DNA of 64,000 nt, from NCBI GenBank assembly GCA_047614245.1, contig JBLHIC010000003.1, positions 15,980 to 79,979 of the forward strand. Direction: 5' to 3'. Origin of the DNA: Ulvibacter sp047614245. GTDB taxonomy: Bacteria > Bacteroidota > Bacteroidia > Flavobacteriales > Flavobacteriaceae. Shown one piece after another: positions 54,554-63,373 of this stretch; position 1 is the first letter of the stretch, and every line of letters begins with the position of its first letter. A program made the position numbers and the translations under genes. Below the pieces are notes generated by a model. It was not told the origin of the DNA. It saw nothing but the letters and a program-made list of their open reading frames with translations, and ran no database searches.

Positions 54554-55498
54554 ATGAAAAAAAATTATCTTTTAGTGGTTCTCTTTGCATTTGCAATGGT
54601 AACTGCAAACGCCCAGTTTGCCGAAGACGACATGGAGTCTTACGGAGGTGGTAATGCACCTATTTTAAATGCCAATTGGAGTTCTTGGGATGGCACTCCT
54701 GCCTTAGCTCTGAAATCTTCAAGTGATCAAGCGCAAAGCGGATCCTTATCTGGATATGTTGATGATTCAGTTGTACAAGACCCACTATTGTTGTTAGGCG
54801 ACAAAATATTTGGTTCCTGGGGTGTTAAATTTTCATTGTATATTCCTTCTGGCAAAACTGGATATTTTAATCTTCAAGGTACAGAAGCTCCAGGTGCACA
54901 ATGGGTAGTTGGTAATATTAATTTTGGTCTGGGTCAACCAGGCGATGACGAAATGACGGGTAGAATAGACTGGGCTACCTACTCAGACTTAACTGATGAC
55001 ACTTTATTTCAATTTCCTAAAGACCAATGGTTTGACGTGGTTATGGACTTTGATTTCAATGCAGGTGCAGGTGCTTCTACTTGGAATATGTGGGTTAACA
55101 GTGTAGAAGTTGTTGCTTCAGGCACTCCATATGCCAGTAAGGATGCACCTCCAATATATGCTATGACTTTAGGTGGAATTAACTTCTATTCTCAATCTGC
55201 TACTAATGAAATGTATATTGATGATGTTGAGTATGTCAATGGACCCATTATTGGACTTAATGATTTTGAAACTGTTGGCTTTACAGCTTATCCTAACCCA
55301 GTAAAAAATGTTTTAAACTTACAAGCTAATGAAGAAATTACTTCTGCCGTTGTTTATAATGTTTTAGGTCAAGAAGTATACAATGCTAACATCAATGCTT
55401 TAACTGCAACTATCGATATGGCTAGTTTTGCAAGTGGAGCTTACTTTGTAAAAGTAAATGTTGGTGGAACTGAAGGTGTTGTTAAAGTTCTTAAATAA
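54554..55498 (+). CDS. secreted protein with T9SS type A sorting domain (copy B)
   Basis: A 314-residue paralogue of the gene at 52537. The signal peptide is MKKNYLLVVLFAFAMVTANA; the mature domain again opens DDMESYGGGNAPILNANWSS and has DKIFGSWGVKFSLYIPSG, DQWFDVVMDFDFNAGAGAST and EMYIDDVEYV, with an insertion in the middle (GQPGDDEMTGRIDWATYS) and a shorter linker to the sorting domain. The C-terminal 70 residues are identical to copy A. It is likely exported by the same route with a diverged ligand. The leader upstream is also related to that of copy A. Confidence 0.93.
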   Translation: MKKNYLLVVLFAFAMVTANAQFAEDDMESYGGGNAPILNANWSSWDGTPALALKSSSDQAQSGSLSGYVDDSVVQDPLLLLGDKIFGSWGVKFSLYIPSGKTGYFNLQGTEAPGAQWVVGNINFGLGQPGDDEMTGRIDWATYSDLTDDTLFQFPKDQWFDVVMDFDFNAGAGASTWNMWVNSVEVVASGTPYASKDAPPIYAMTLGGINFYSQSATNEMYIDDVEYVNGPIIGLNDFETVGFTAYPNPVKNVLNLQANEEITSAVVYNVLGQEVYNANINALTATIDMASFASGAYFVKVNVGGTEGVVKVLK

Positions 55499-55503
55499 GA
55501 ATA
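55289..55503 (+). repeat. 215-bp block identical to 53260-53474
   Basis: The second copy of the identical block covering the T9SS sorting-domain codons, stop codon and seven bases beyond it. Every base, including third codon positions, agrees with copy A. Confidence 0.93.
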
Positions 55504-55529
55504 GATACTACTATTTACCTTCTTAATAA

Positions 55530-55558
55530 AGAGGCAGTTTTTCTAGACTGTCTCTTTT
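55530..55558 (+). terminator. terminator of T9SS gene B
   Basis: AGAGGCAGT ... ACTGTCTCT forms a 9-bp stem with one G-T pair and an 8-base loop, followed by T4. It occupies the same relative place as the terminator of copy A and is evidently its duplicate, slightly worn. Confidence 0.85.
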
Positions 55559-55595
55559 TGCATATAATATATTATAGCAATTAACAAATAAAATA

Positions 55596-55662
55596 AGCTT
55601 TGAACACATCTATAACCAGCGGAGCGTTCTATATGAGTTTGTAATCCTAAGGTCATTCTAAG
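55596..55662 (+). pseudogene. decayed 3' end of rlmB (duplicate of 54238-54304)
   Basis: CTTTGAACACATCTATAACC then AGCGGAGCGTTCTATATGAG at 55598-55637 aligns with the last codons of the intact gene (CTTTAAACGTGTCTGTAGCC then TGCGGAGCTTTTCTATATGA). GGTCATT(C/A)TAAG follows in both. The rest of the second gene copy is gone. Reading frame is lost. Confidence 0.72.
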
Positions 55663-56408
55663 TTTTCAGAATCTTTCTTAACATCTTTCTTGAAGGTATA
55701 AACAACTCGAATAGGTTGATTCTCCATAACTGGCAATTCTTCAGGTACTTTTTCAATGAAATTGCCATTTTCATCAAATTGCTTTATAAAGTCATCCTCT
55801 TCTGGATTAAAGTCCTCTTTTTCCCAATCATATTTCTTATTTTCAATAGGAATTTTTTTAAAGATTAGTGCAAAACCTAAACCTACTACAAATCCTGCAG
55901 TATGTCCCTCCCAAGAAATTTTTGGATCAATTGGCAAAAGATACCAAAGTAACCCACCATATAAAAAGACTACGACCAGCGACAATGCAGTTAATTGGTA
56001 TTGCTTGGAAAAGATCCCTTTAAAAAACAAGAAAGACGCTAACATATACACCACTCCACTCGCACCAATATGTACAGCTGGCCTTCCTATAACCCATGTT
56101 ATCAATCCACTCAATAATAATCCATAAACAAGAACTTTCCAACGTAGATTTCGATAGAAGTAAAACAAGGAAGTAGAGAGTACAAGTAACGGGATGGAGT
56201 TATTAAAAAGATGCTTAAGATTACTGTGAATAAATGGTCCTAGGACAATTCCGGGCAAACCAGTCACTTTACGCGGATTGATTCCCAAAAAATTAAAATC
56301 CCAATTAAATCGAATTTCAGCCCAAAATACAATCCACATGAGTAACACTAATACTAGTGGATACAAAACGACTTCTGCTGAAAAGTTTAATTTATTTGTT
56401 TCTGACAT
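55653..56408 (-). CDS. rhomboid family intramembrane serine protease
   Basis: A 251-residue inner-membrane protease with about six membrane helices. The catalytic Ser117 is in HIGASGVVYMLASF and the catalytic His169 in SWEGHTAGFVVGLGFALIF; the HSNLKHLFNN stretch (61-70) is the usual oxyanion/helix-2 region. The C-terminal 70 residues are charged and cytoplasmic (EDFNPEEDDFIKQFDENGNF). It cleaves transmembrane helices of unknown partners. Its 3' end exists a second time in decayed form at 54294-54422. Confidence 0.95.
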   Translation of the reverse strand: MSETNKLNFSAEVVLYPLVLVLLMWIVFWAEIRFNWDFNFLGINPRKVTGLPGIVLGPFIHSNLKHLFNNSIPLLVLSTSLFYFYRNLRWKVLVYGLLLSGLITWVIGRPAVHIGASGVVYMLASFLFFKGIFSKQYQLTALSLVVVFLYGGLLWYLLPIDPKISWEGHTAGFVVGLGFALIFKKIPIENKKYDWEKEDFNPEEDDFIKQFDENGNFIEKVPEELPVMENQPIRVVYTFKKDVKKDSENLE

Positions 56409-56496
56409 AGTTAAGCAACTTCAATAAATGCGCCCTAAACCAAATTTATGATATTTTGTCAGTAAATAGATTGCTTTATTATCGTAATTTTAAACC

Positions 56497-57777
56497 ATGA
56501 TGAACGCACCGCTTGCTGAACGCATAAGACCAAAGACAATTTCCGATTATTTAAGTCAGCAACATTTGGTGGGACCCAAAGGTGCTCTCACTGCTCAATT
56601 GGCATCGGGAATACTACCATCAATGATATTCTGGGGACCACCAGGTACCGGAAAGACAACACTTGCAACGATTATAGCCAACCAATCCAATAGACCTTTC
56701 TTTTCTTTAAGTGCTGTTGATAGTGGAGTTGCTGCTGTTCGGGAGGTAATAGAAAAGGCAAAAAAGACAGACACCCTATTTACCACTAAAAATCCAATCC
56801 TTTTTATTGATGAAATCCATCGGTTTAGTAAATCACAGCAGGATTCACTGTTAGGAGCTGTTGAAAAGGGCTTGATAACACTAATTGGGGCTACTACAGA
56901 AAACCCAAGTTTCGAAGTGATACCCGCTCTTCTTTCGCGATGTCAAGTATATGTTCTTAAAGCTTTCAGCAGAAAAGACCTGGAAGATTTATTGAAAAGA
57001 GCTATAGAAATAGACGAGAAGTTATCAAAAAAGAAAGTTTCTCTAAAAGAGACAGAAGCCCTCATACGCTTATCAGGAGGAGACGCAAGGAAATTATTGA
57101 ATGTACTCGAACTCATCGTCCTTTCAGAAGTGGGTGATGAAGTCGTTATCACGAATGAAAAGGTGCAACAAAAGGTACAAAAGAACACAGTTCTTTATGA
57201 TAAGACAGGAGAGCAACATTACGATATAGTTTCTGCATACATTAAATCTATTCGAGGGAGTGACCCAAATGCCGCCGTTTATTGGTTGGCAAGAATGATT
57301 GAAGGTGGCGAAGATCTAAAGTTTATAGCGAGAAGATTAGTCATTTTGGCTTCTGAAGATATTGGAAATGCCAATCCAACGGCATTGGTACTAGCAAATA
57401 ATACTTTTCAGGCAGTCAACACCATTGGGTTTCCTGAGGCGCGTATTATTCTGAGTCAATGCACTATATATCTAGCTACATCGCAAAAGAGCAATGCATC
57501 ATATACCGCAATTAAAGAAGCACAAAAGCTAGTGAAGCAAACAGGAGATCTCTCTGTACCCCTATCTATTAGGAATGCTCCTACTCAATTAATGAAAGAA
57601 TTAGGCTATGGAAAAGACTATGAATACGCTCATAATTATGAAGGAAACTTTATTGCCCATGAATTTCTCCCAGAAGAAATAAAAGGCACCTCCTTCTATA
57701 AACCAGGTAACAACCCCAAAGAAAATGCATTGAAAATATACCTCAAAAGTCTTTGGAAGGAAAAATATGATTTTTAA
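56497..57777 (+). CDS. rarA: replication-associated recombination protein RarA (MgsA)
   Basis: A 426-residue AAA+ ATPase that acts at stalled replication forks. Walker A is GPPGTGKTT (47-55), Walker B ILFIDEIHRF (near 97-106), the sensor is LIGATTENPSF, and the C-terminal tetramerisation domain includes SDPNAAVYWLARMIEGGEDL and RRLVILASEDIGNANPTALV. Length is normal. The stop overlaps the end of the convergent minus-strand gene by four bases. Confidence 0.97.
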   Translation: MMNAPLAERIRPKTISDYLSQQHLVGPKGALTAQLASGILPSMIFWGPPGTGKTTLATIIANQSNRPFFSLSAVDSGVAAVREVIEKAKKTDTLFTTKNPILFIDEIHRFSKSQQDSLLGAVEKGLITLIGATTENPSFEVIPALLSRCQVYVLKAFSRKDLEDLLKRAIEIDEKLSKKKVSLKETEALIRLSGGDARKLLNVLELIVLSEVGDEVVITNEKVQQKVQKNTVLYDKTGEQHYDIVSAYIKSIRGSDPNAAVYWLARMIEGGEDLKFIARRLVILASEDIGNANPTALVLANNTFQAVNTIGFPEARIILSQCTIYLATSQKSNASYTAIKEAQKLVKQTGDLSVPLSIRNAPTQLMKELGYGKDYEYAHNYEGNFIAHEFLPEEIKGTSFYKPGNNPKENALKIYLKSLWKEKYDF

Positions 57778-58559
57778 CGTACGCGATTGTAAATTATAGA
57801 AGTGTCATCCTTTTGTATTAAAAGGTTCTCGGAAGTATCAAAGCTGGCTTTAAAAACTGCGCCATCGGTATCGATATAATTAAGCTTAGTTGCATCATCG
57901 GATATTCCAATTTTTCCAACTAAGATCAACCCGTCTTCCACAGACGAAGTTTCTTTAAATAAAGTATATCCTTCTGAAGTTTTTCGTAGCATATATGTCT
58001 CATCCCCTTTATTATAACTTGAAAATCGAGCCTTAGGGAGGTTCAAACTAATTGCACCAACAGTAATCACAGTCTCTTCACCCTCAGTTACCTGCTGGGT
58101 AGTCCCTCCAGATGTCTCATCATCAAAATAGACAATTTCTTTTTGCTTCACTCCCATCCCCTCAAAATATGCAAATGCCCTTCGCAATGCATCTTGATGG
58201 GCTTGTTTAAACTCTTTAAGCCTAGTCAAACCTTCTTGGCTTCTATAAACTTCAAAGCCGTTACAGTCCCTGAGGATTATTACGAGTTTAGTTCTTAAAA
58301 CTGCCGATATATTAATAACTTCTGCATATAATCCGTCACATCGTTTAGTATTAGGCGCCTTATTACTTTTAAAAGCGTGAAACCCATGTTTGTTAAATAA
58401 AAATTCGGCAATAGAATTTAATTGGTATTTATCTACTTCATTTAAAAAATTGAATCGCTCCGGTACAAGAACAAAACTATAATCACTCATATTTGATTGA
58501 GAAAAGCTTTTTGGAACGATGCTTAAAAAGAAAAATAATACTATTAAATACTTACTCAT
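57774..58559 (-). CDS. secreted protein of unknown function, last gene of the radC operon
   Basis: A 261-residue exported protein. The signal peptide is MSKYLIVLFFFLSIVPKSFS. A central region (AEVINISAVLRTKLVIILRD, then HQDALRRAFAYFEGMGVKQK) is alpha/beta, and the C-terminal third (YMLRKTSEGYTLFKETS, LVGKIGISDDATKLNYIDTD) looks like beta repeats. I do not recognise a family. Its ATG overlaps the stop of the DUF5723 gene by four bases (ATGA), so the two are translationally coupled and probably act together at the envelope. Confidence 0.85.
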   Translation of the reverse strand: MSKYLIVLFFFLSIVPKSFSQSNMSDYSFVLVPERFNFLNEVDKYQLNSIAEFLFNKHGFHAFKSNKAPNTKRCDGLYAEVINISAVLRTKLVIILRDCNGFEVYRSQEGLTRLKEFKQAHQDALRRAFAYFEGMGVKQKEIVYFDDETSGGTTQQVTEGEETVITVGAISLNLPKARFSSYNKGDETYMLRKTSEGYTLFKETSSVEDGLILVGKIGISDDATKLNYIDTDGAVFKASFDTSENLLIQKDDTSIIYNRVR

Positions 58560-59974
58560 TCTCTATCAATTTTTATATTAAAACCAAGCTGCAAAGATAC
58601 GGTTTTTGCCTTTGCCAAATTCTGATAATCTAATAGATTGTCGGCAGCAAGGTAAAAGTTAAGCATTCCAATATCTGCAACTATGCCTAATCCAATATTG
58701 CTTGCTGAAAAAGGATCAACCGTATATGTTGCCTTGACTGCAAGAAAATTTGTAAACCTCCTTGAATAGAACAATGTCCCAGCCGCCTGAAGTCCTTTCG
58801 GCCTAAAAATACTGTAATACTGAATACCAGCTTGTTGATTTCGTGCAGGAGATGCATCCGATTTTTTACAATTACAATCGTCTGAGCCATCAAGGATCCT
58901 TCCGAAGCTATAGGCCAAACTGGCATTAATCTTTGTTGGTCGAAACTGCGTATATGAATTATAAAGTGTATCTATAGGAACTTCCCTTTCAATCTCGTCC
59001 AAGAGATCATCATAATATGGCAATGTACCCTGACCATCTTGAACAGGGGGGAATATTAGTTCTATTCCATCAAGGGTGTAATTGCTGGATATCGAATAGT
59101 TTTCTACATCTTTTGTGTGAAATATCGCCCCCAAATCCAAAATACTAGCACTAGCAGTAATATTATTTGTAACATCATAAGTGGCGCCAAGATCTACTCC
59201 TATTCCTAGATTTCCTCCAAAAAAAGCGCGTCCAATTAGCTTTTTACTTATTTCCGAGGAACCATTCAAATCTTGAAGCGATGCCAGTCCAGAAGTTTCA
59301 ACGGACATCTCGACATTTTGAAGCCTATGCTCATAAATATTTGGACTATTTTCATCCCCAAGAATGGTGACAAATTTCGCTCGATTATTTGTGGTTTTAT
59401 AGCTAAGGATACTCGAATATAATTTGGCGCGGACACCAACTGTGAGTTTATCATTAATTTGCTTATTGGCCCCAAAATGATATACTGATAAAAGATCTCC
59501 CGTGGAACTTACTTGACCCAGATCAAATTCATAGTTTAAATAATCACTATTACCCTCCCAAGCAAGAATGGCAAGATCTCTTGGAAAATAAAAAATAAAA
59601 TCTAGCTCTTCATATAAACCTCCAGAAAAGTATATTTTATTTTTAGCAAGCCAACCAAAATTAATGATCTCTAATTGTTGTGTTGCAGTGAAAAAATCTC
59701 TCTCACTTAATTCAAATATCTTATTTCGAATACGTGTATTGATATCCTCATTTGAATTTCCAAAAATATCATAAACACTAAGTCCTGAAGACCCACCATT
59801 AATATGAATCTGTGATAAAAAAGGAATCCCAATATGCATTTTCTGCGGCATTTTACCTCCAGGATTTAAAAGTAGATTTTGGGGAATATCGGCCATGCCA
59901 TAAATCACTTGCTTATTTTGTCCAATAGTAAGAGTGAGCCATAAGGCAATTAATAATTGTAGTAGGTAACGCAT
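58556..59974 (-). CDS. DUF5723 family beta-barrel protein
   Basis: I start at the ATG at 59974 (MRYLLQLLIALWLTLTIGQN, 472 residues); a GTG at 59980 adds two residues. After the signal peptide comes the opening typical of DUF5723: YGMADIPQNLLLNPGGKMPQ, then KMHIGIPFLSQIHINGGSSG. The rest alternates like an outer-membrane barrel (YHFGANKQINDKLTVGVRAK, LGLGIVADIGMLNFYLAADN). The family is confined, as far as I know, to Bacteroidota and has no assigned function; some resemblance to PorV/FadL-like barrels is inference. It follows the lipoprotein gene with almost no gap. Confidence 0.85.
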   Translation of the reverse strand: MRYLLQLLIALWLTLTIGQNKQVIYGMADIPQNLLLNPGGKMPQKMHIGIPFLSQIHINGGSSGLSVYDIFGNSNEDINTRIRNKIFELSERDFFTATQQLEIINFGWLAKNKIYFSGGLYEELDFIFYFPRDLAILAWEGNSDYLNYEFDLGQVSSTGDLLSVYHFGANKQINDKLTVGVRAKLYSSILSYKTTNNRAKFVTILGDENSPNIYEHRLQNVEMSVETSGLASLQDLNGSSEISKKLIGRAFFGGNLGIGVDLGATYDVTNNITASASILDLGAIFHTKDVENYSISSNYTLDGIELIFPPVQDGQGTLPYYDDLLDEIEREVPIDTLYNSYTQFRPTKINASLAYSFGRILDGSDDCNCKKSDASPARNQQAGIQYYSIFRPKGLQAAGTLFYSRRFTNFLAVKATYTVDPFSASNIGLGIVADIGMLNFYLAADNLLDYQNLAKAKTVSLQLGFNIKIDRE

Positions 59975-59979
59975 GGGCA

Positions 59980-60531
59980 CTAAAATTCCAAATAGTATGT
60001 CGCTTTTGATTCTAATTTTATAGTTCCTTCGAGGTTTTCATTAGACGATGGTATTGTTACGGAGACCACAACCTTACCTGCCATCGTCAAATCCACCAGA
60101 GCCTCACCTTCAACATTCTCAATATATTCAGTGATCACCGGATTTGCAATAGCACCCTGGGCAACAGGAATTTGAGCAGTATAGGAAACTTCATTCTCAT
60201 CGGTCAAAAATTGGAAGTCCACTTGAAATTCTCGTTGGATACTATTTGTAACTTTGAAATAAAACTCCGCTCTCTTCAATTTATCACGAATATCTTCGTC
60301 ATTAAGAAATCGAAGGTCCGTAGTATCCCTAACTATTAAAATAGGGCTCGAAGCAATGGTATCGAAGAAAGTAATTGCCGGTAAATCGAAATATATTAAG
60401 TCTAACTCAACAATTGGGCTTACAACAATATCGTCAGCCTGATCAAAATCAGTATCCTTCACGCAGGCCGAGAAAAAGGTAATTAGGAAAAAAATCCCTA
60501 AACAGGAATAAGCAGAATTAGTTTTCATCAT
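59980..60531 (-). CDS. lipoprotein of unknown function
   Basis: A 183-residue protein. The signal is MMKTNSAYSCLGIFFLITFF then SACVKD, with lipidation at Cys23. The mature part reads like a beta-sandwich adhesion-type domain: VELDLIYFDLPAITFFDTIA, EFYFKVTNSIQREFQVDFQF, AQIPVAQGAIANPVITEY, VVVSVTIPSSNENLEGTIKL. No family is recognised. It lies 33 bp after yjjG and directly before the DUF5723 gene; the three downstream genes form an envelope-protein subset of the operon. Confidence 0.85.
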   Translation of the reverse strand: MMKTNSAYSCLGIFFLITFFSACVKDTDFDQADDIVVSPIVELDLIYFDLPAITFFDTIASSPILIVRDTTDLRFLNDEDIRDKLKRAEFYFKVTNSIQREFQVDFQFLTDENEVSYTAQIPVAQGAIANPVITEYIENVEGEALVDLTMAGKVVVSVTIPSSNENLEGTIKLESKATYYLEF

Positions 60532-60575
60532 CTGGGGTATTAAATAGAAACGTCCTAAAGCATTGAATAGTATAC

Positions 60576-61265
60576 CTATAAATGGTTTTTAATTTCTAGT
60601 AATCTGTCAATAGACAGATAACCAGGGGGTACCTTTTCCTGCCTATAATTAAAAAACAAGGTCCTCATCCCAAAGGCTTCCGCACCTAAAATATCGGCTT
60701 CAAAACTGTCGCCTATCATTAAAGAACTTTGTTTTAAGACATCGGCTTTTTCAAGAGCTGTTTTGAATACAACAGGATTGGGCTTCTTTAACCCTACTTC
60801 TTCGGAAGAAGTAACCGTTTTAAAGTAACCGTGAATTCCGCTATTCATGAGCTTTATATGCTGTACTTCTTCAAATCCATTCGTGATTATATGGAGCGTA
60901 TATTTCTCTATTAAATAGTCTAATATTTCAATAGCACCATCAAAAAGGTGATTGTCGAGAGGCAATTCATCTATATAAGAAACGGCCATATCATCTATTC
61001 TCTGCAACGAAAAATTCATTTCAAAATGCTCGAATGCATCTATGAGTCGTCCGCGGCGCAGCTGTTCTTTACTAACTTTCTCTTCTCTATACAACTTCCA
61101 ATACGCAACATTAATAGGTTCGTACACCGCTGTAAACCTCTCTACTTTTAACTTTATACCAAAGGTGTTAAAAACTCTTTTAAAGGCCAAAAAAGAGTTT
61201 CTATCAAAATCCCAAAGAGTATGATCAAGATCGAAGAAAATATCTGTAACAGTGTTGTTATGCAT
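60576..61265 (-). CDS. yjjG: HAD-family pyrimidine nucleotidase, YjjG type
   Basis: A 229-residue phosphatase. I start at the ATG at 61265 (MHNNTVTDIFFDLDHTLWDF) because this fits the family; an upstream start would overlap the previous gene far more. HAD motif I is FFDLDHTLWDFDRN, motif II HIITNGFE, the lysine is in KKPNPVVF, and motif IV is MIGDSFEADILGAEAFGM. YjjG-type enzymes dephosphorylate non-canonical nucleoside monophosphates. Its ATG overlaps the stop of the preceding gene by eight bases. Confidence 0.92.
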   Translation of the reverse strand: MHNNTVTDIFFDLDHTLWDFDRNSFLAFKRVFNTFGIKLKVERFTAVYEPINVAYWKLYREEKVSKEQLRRGRLIDAFEHFEMNFSLQRIDDMAVSYIDELPLDNHLFDGAIEILDYLIEKYTLHIITNGFEEVQHIKLMNSGIHGYFKTVTSSEEVGLKKPNPVVFKTALEKADVLKQSSLMIGDSFEADILGAEAFGMRTLFFNYRQEKVPPGYLSIDRLLEIKNHL

Positions 61266-62550
61266 GTACTTGAAGTTTTTCTGAAAAAATAGAACGCCAA
61301 ATTTTGTTCTTTTCTGAATAGGTAAAATCGCGATTACTAAAAACAATTGAAAAAGTCCCGTTCACTTGATCTACTGAAGCAAACAACATCTTGAAAGTTT
61401 TATTGATTTCCGACTCATATTTCTTTTCAAAGGCGTTAGTAGTAAAAGCCAACGGGTGAACTATTAGCGGAGTTTTAGTTTCACTATCAAGGTCGTAAAA
61501 TAAAAATGGAGTGCATGTTCCAGCTCTAAAACCAACCTCGTTTTCATATACCATAGTGAAGTCTCGTTCAACTTCAAGCTCGACCAAATTCCGGTAGATG
61601 GCCGGTAAATTCACAATATAATGAGCATTCATAGAACTCCTCAAAATGCGGTTCGTCATTTCCTCCATGAGCTCCTTCTCCTTTTTAACTTTTTCGTAAT
61701 CCACTAGCGTTTCCGAGGAGAAAATAAGCCCAACTTCTTTATAGTCGGAAATAAATTTAACCAACAATTTAAATCTAAGACGTTTCGTATTCATGCCTTC
61801 CTTAAAATCTGAGCTATCACCCAATCTAAAAAAGAAGGTATGTTTAGAAACACTTCTCCTGGCCGTATTAATTATCCAGTTAAAGGTATTATAGGGATCT
61901 TTCCGAAGTGTCATTAACACCTGACCTCTTGTAATAATGGATCGGATTTTCATTTTCCATAAATCTGAACTAAACCCTATAATCGCACGTACAAATCCGC
62001 GCTGCACAAAAGCATACGGCTGACTGGCATCGATTACATTATGAATCTTCATTTTTTTAAGAGGAAAAACTAAGTTTGGAAATGAATCCAATAAGATATT
62101 TTTAAACTTATAGGCCCAAATATCGACCACTGGTTGTCGCAAAAACCCCTCTCTATGTGCCAAGCTCTCTGTATATGGATAACGCCCCATAGTATCCTTC
62201 ACATGTGGCAAGTATTCTTCGTATCTACTCATAAGATAAAAGCTTGCCGAAAATATATCAAAGGGCACCACACTATTAGAAATCGAGGAGAAAAAACACT
62301 TAGTATCCCCCCAATCCTTAATCACTATATCAAAAGACTCAAACCCATGTTGGGTTAACAAACCCTCGCTATGGATAAACATTTCACTCCCTAGGGGTTG
62401 CTTCCCATAGGATAGTTTTGCTCCATTATGAACTACAAAGGCTTCAATTGTAGAGGTGAATTGAGTTTCAATACCTAAAATACGAGTACAAATATGTCTA
62501 AACGCATATGTGATTCTTGGAGTTATCTTCTGAGTATATACGAGCAGCAT
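61258..62550 (-). CDS. polysaccharide deacetylase-like protein (DUF7033 type)
   Basis: A 430-residue protein of a type common in flavobacteria between radC and yjjG. Distinct stretches are FDIFSASFYLMSRYEEYLPH, the block REGFLRQPVVDIWAYKFKNI, and the C-terminal GFRAGTCTPFLFYDLDSETK followed by PLIVHPLAFTT, which have the layout of NodB-like deacetylases. The usual catalytic Asp-Asp and His-x3-His metal ligands are not evident to me, so activity is uncertain. It has no obvious signal peptide. It lies 6 bp after radC. Confidence 0.8.
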   Translation of the reverse strand: MLLVYTQKITPRITYAFRHICTRILGIETQFTSTIEAFVVHNGAKLSYGKQPLGSEMFIHSEGLLTQHGFESFDIVIKDWGDTKCFFSSISNSVVPFDIFSASFYLMSRYEEYLPHVKDTMGRYPYTESLAHREGFLRQPVVDIWAYKFKNILLDSFPNLVFPLKKMKIHNVIDASQPYAFVQRGFVRAIIGFSSDLWKMKIRSIITRGQVLMTLRKDPYNTFNWIINTARRSVSKHTFFFRLGDSSDFKEGMNTKRLRFKLLVKFISDYKEVGLIFSSETLVDYEKVKKEKELMEEMTNRILRSSMNAHYIVNLPAIYRNLVELEVERDFTMVYENEVGFRAGTCTPFLFYDLDSETKTPLIVHPLAFTTNAFEKKYESEINKTFKMLFASVDQVNGTFSIVFSNRDFTYSEKNKIWRSIFSEKLQVHA

Positions 62551-62556
62551 TAGCAG

Positions 62557-63255
62557 TTATAAGAGATTTTCGTCGGCAAAGCTAAAATACGATTTTTCAG
62601 TAATTATTAGATGGTCCAGCACTTTTATATCTAGACTTTCACCCGCTTTTTTTAATTTTTTTGTAAGTCCAATATCCGCCTGACTAGGTTTTAAGGTGCC
62701 TGAGGGATGATTGTGTGACAAAATAATAGCAACGGCTCCTAATTGCAAGGCATTTTTTAAAGCCAATCGTATATCAACTAAGGTTCCAGTTATTCCTCCC
62801 TTGCTCAACTGGCTTGTTTGCAAAATCTTGTTTGAATTATTGAGGTATACAATCCAGAATTCCTCGTGTGGCAGATCACCAATAATGGGCTGCAATAAAT
62901 CGAAAACGGATTTACTCGAATTAATCTTTTTCTTTTCGAGCGCTTCCTCCACCCTTCTCCGCCGTCCTAATTCTAAAGCAGCAATAATTGTTAAAGCTTT
63001 CGCTTCACCAATACCTTTAAACAACATTAGATCTTTGATGTTTAGTTTACCCAATTCATTCAGGTTATTTTCTACGGAAGCCAGTATCCGTTTGCTCAAT
63101 GAAACCGCGCTTTCATTCCGACTTCCTGAAGCAATTAAAATAGCAATTAGCTCGGCGTCACTCAATGCAACACGACCTTTGAGCATTAATTTCTCACGAG
63201 GACGATCATCTTCATTCCAGCTTTTTATTGAAAAGTATTGGTTTTGATCAGACAT
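62557..63255 (-). CDS. radC: DNA repair-associated protein RadC
   Basis: A 232-residue JAB/MPN-domain protein. An N-terminal helix-hairpin-helix (LNIKDLMLFKGIGEAKALTI, about 71-90) precedes the JAMM metalloprotease-like motif with His181, His183 and Asp194 (LSHNHPSGTLKPSQADIGLT). Despite its name a direct repair role for RadC is unproven. It heads a same-strand run of six genes ending at 57774. The divergent DUF1569 gene starts 118 bp away. Confidence 0.95.
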   Translation of the reverse strand: MSDQNQYFSIKSWNEDDRPREKLMLKGRVALSDAELIAILIASGSRNESAVSLSKRILASVENNLNELGKLNIKDLMLFKGIGEAKALTIIAALELGRRRRVEEALEKKKINSSKSVFDLLQPIIGDLPHEEFWIVYLNNSNKILQTSQLSKGGITGTLVDIRLALKNALQLGAVAIILSHNHPSGTLKPSQADIGLTKKLKKAGESLDIKVLDHLIITEKSYFSFADENLL

Positions 63256-63373
63256 AGATTCAACGATTAAAGTGGGGAGTTGAATCTTCGTTTTTAAGGA
63301 AGCGAATGCAACGTAAATATATAAAACTTAAGTATTGTTTTGTACCTTTCAGAAAACTAATAAATTCTTAGCA

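Noticed and set aside
62711..63247. 178-codon plus-strand frame opposite radC
   Set aside because: Antisense shadow of a well-conserved gene with intact JAMM motif; no family features in the frame.
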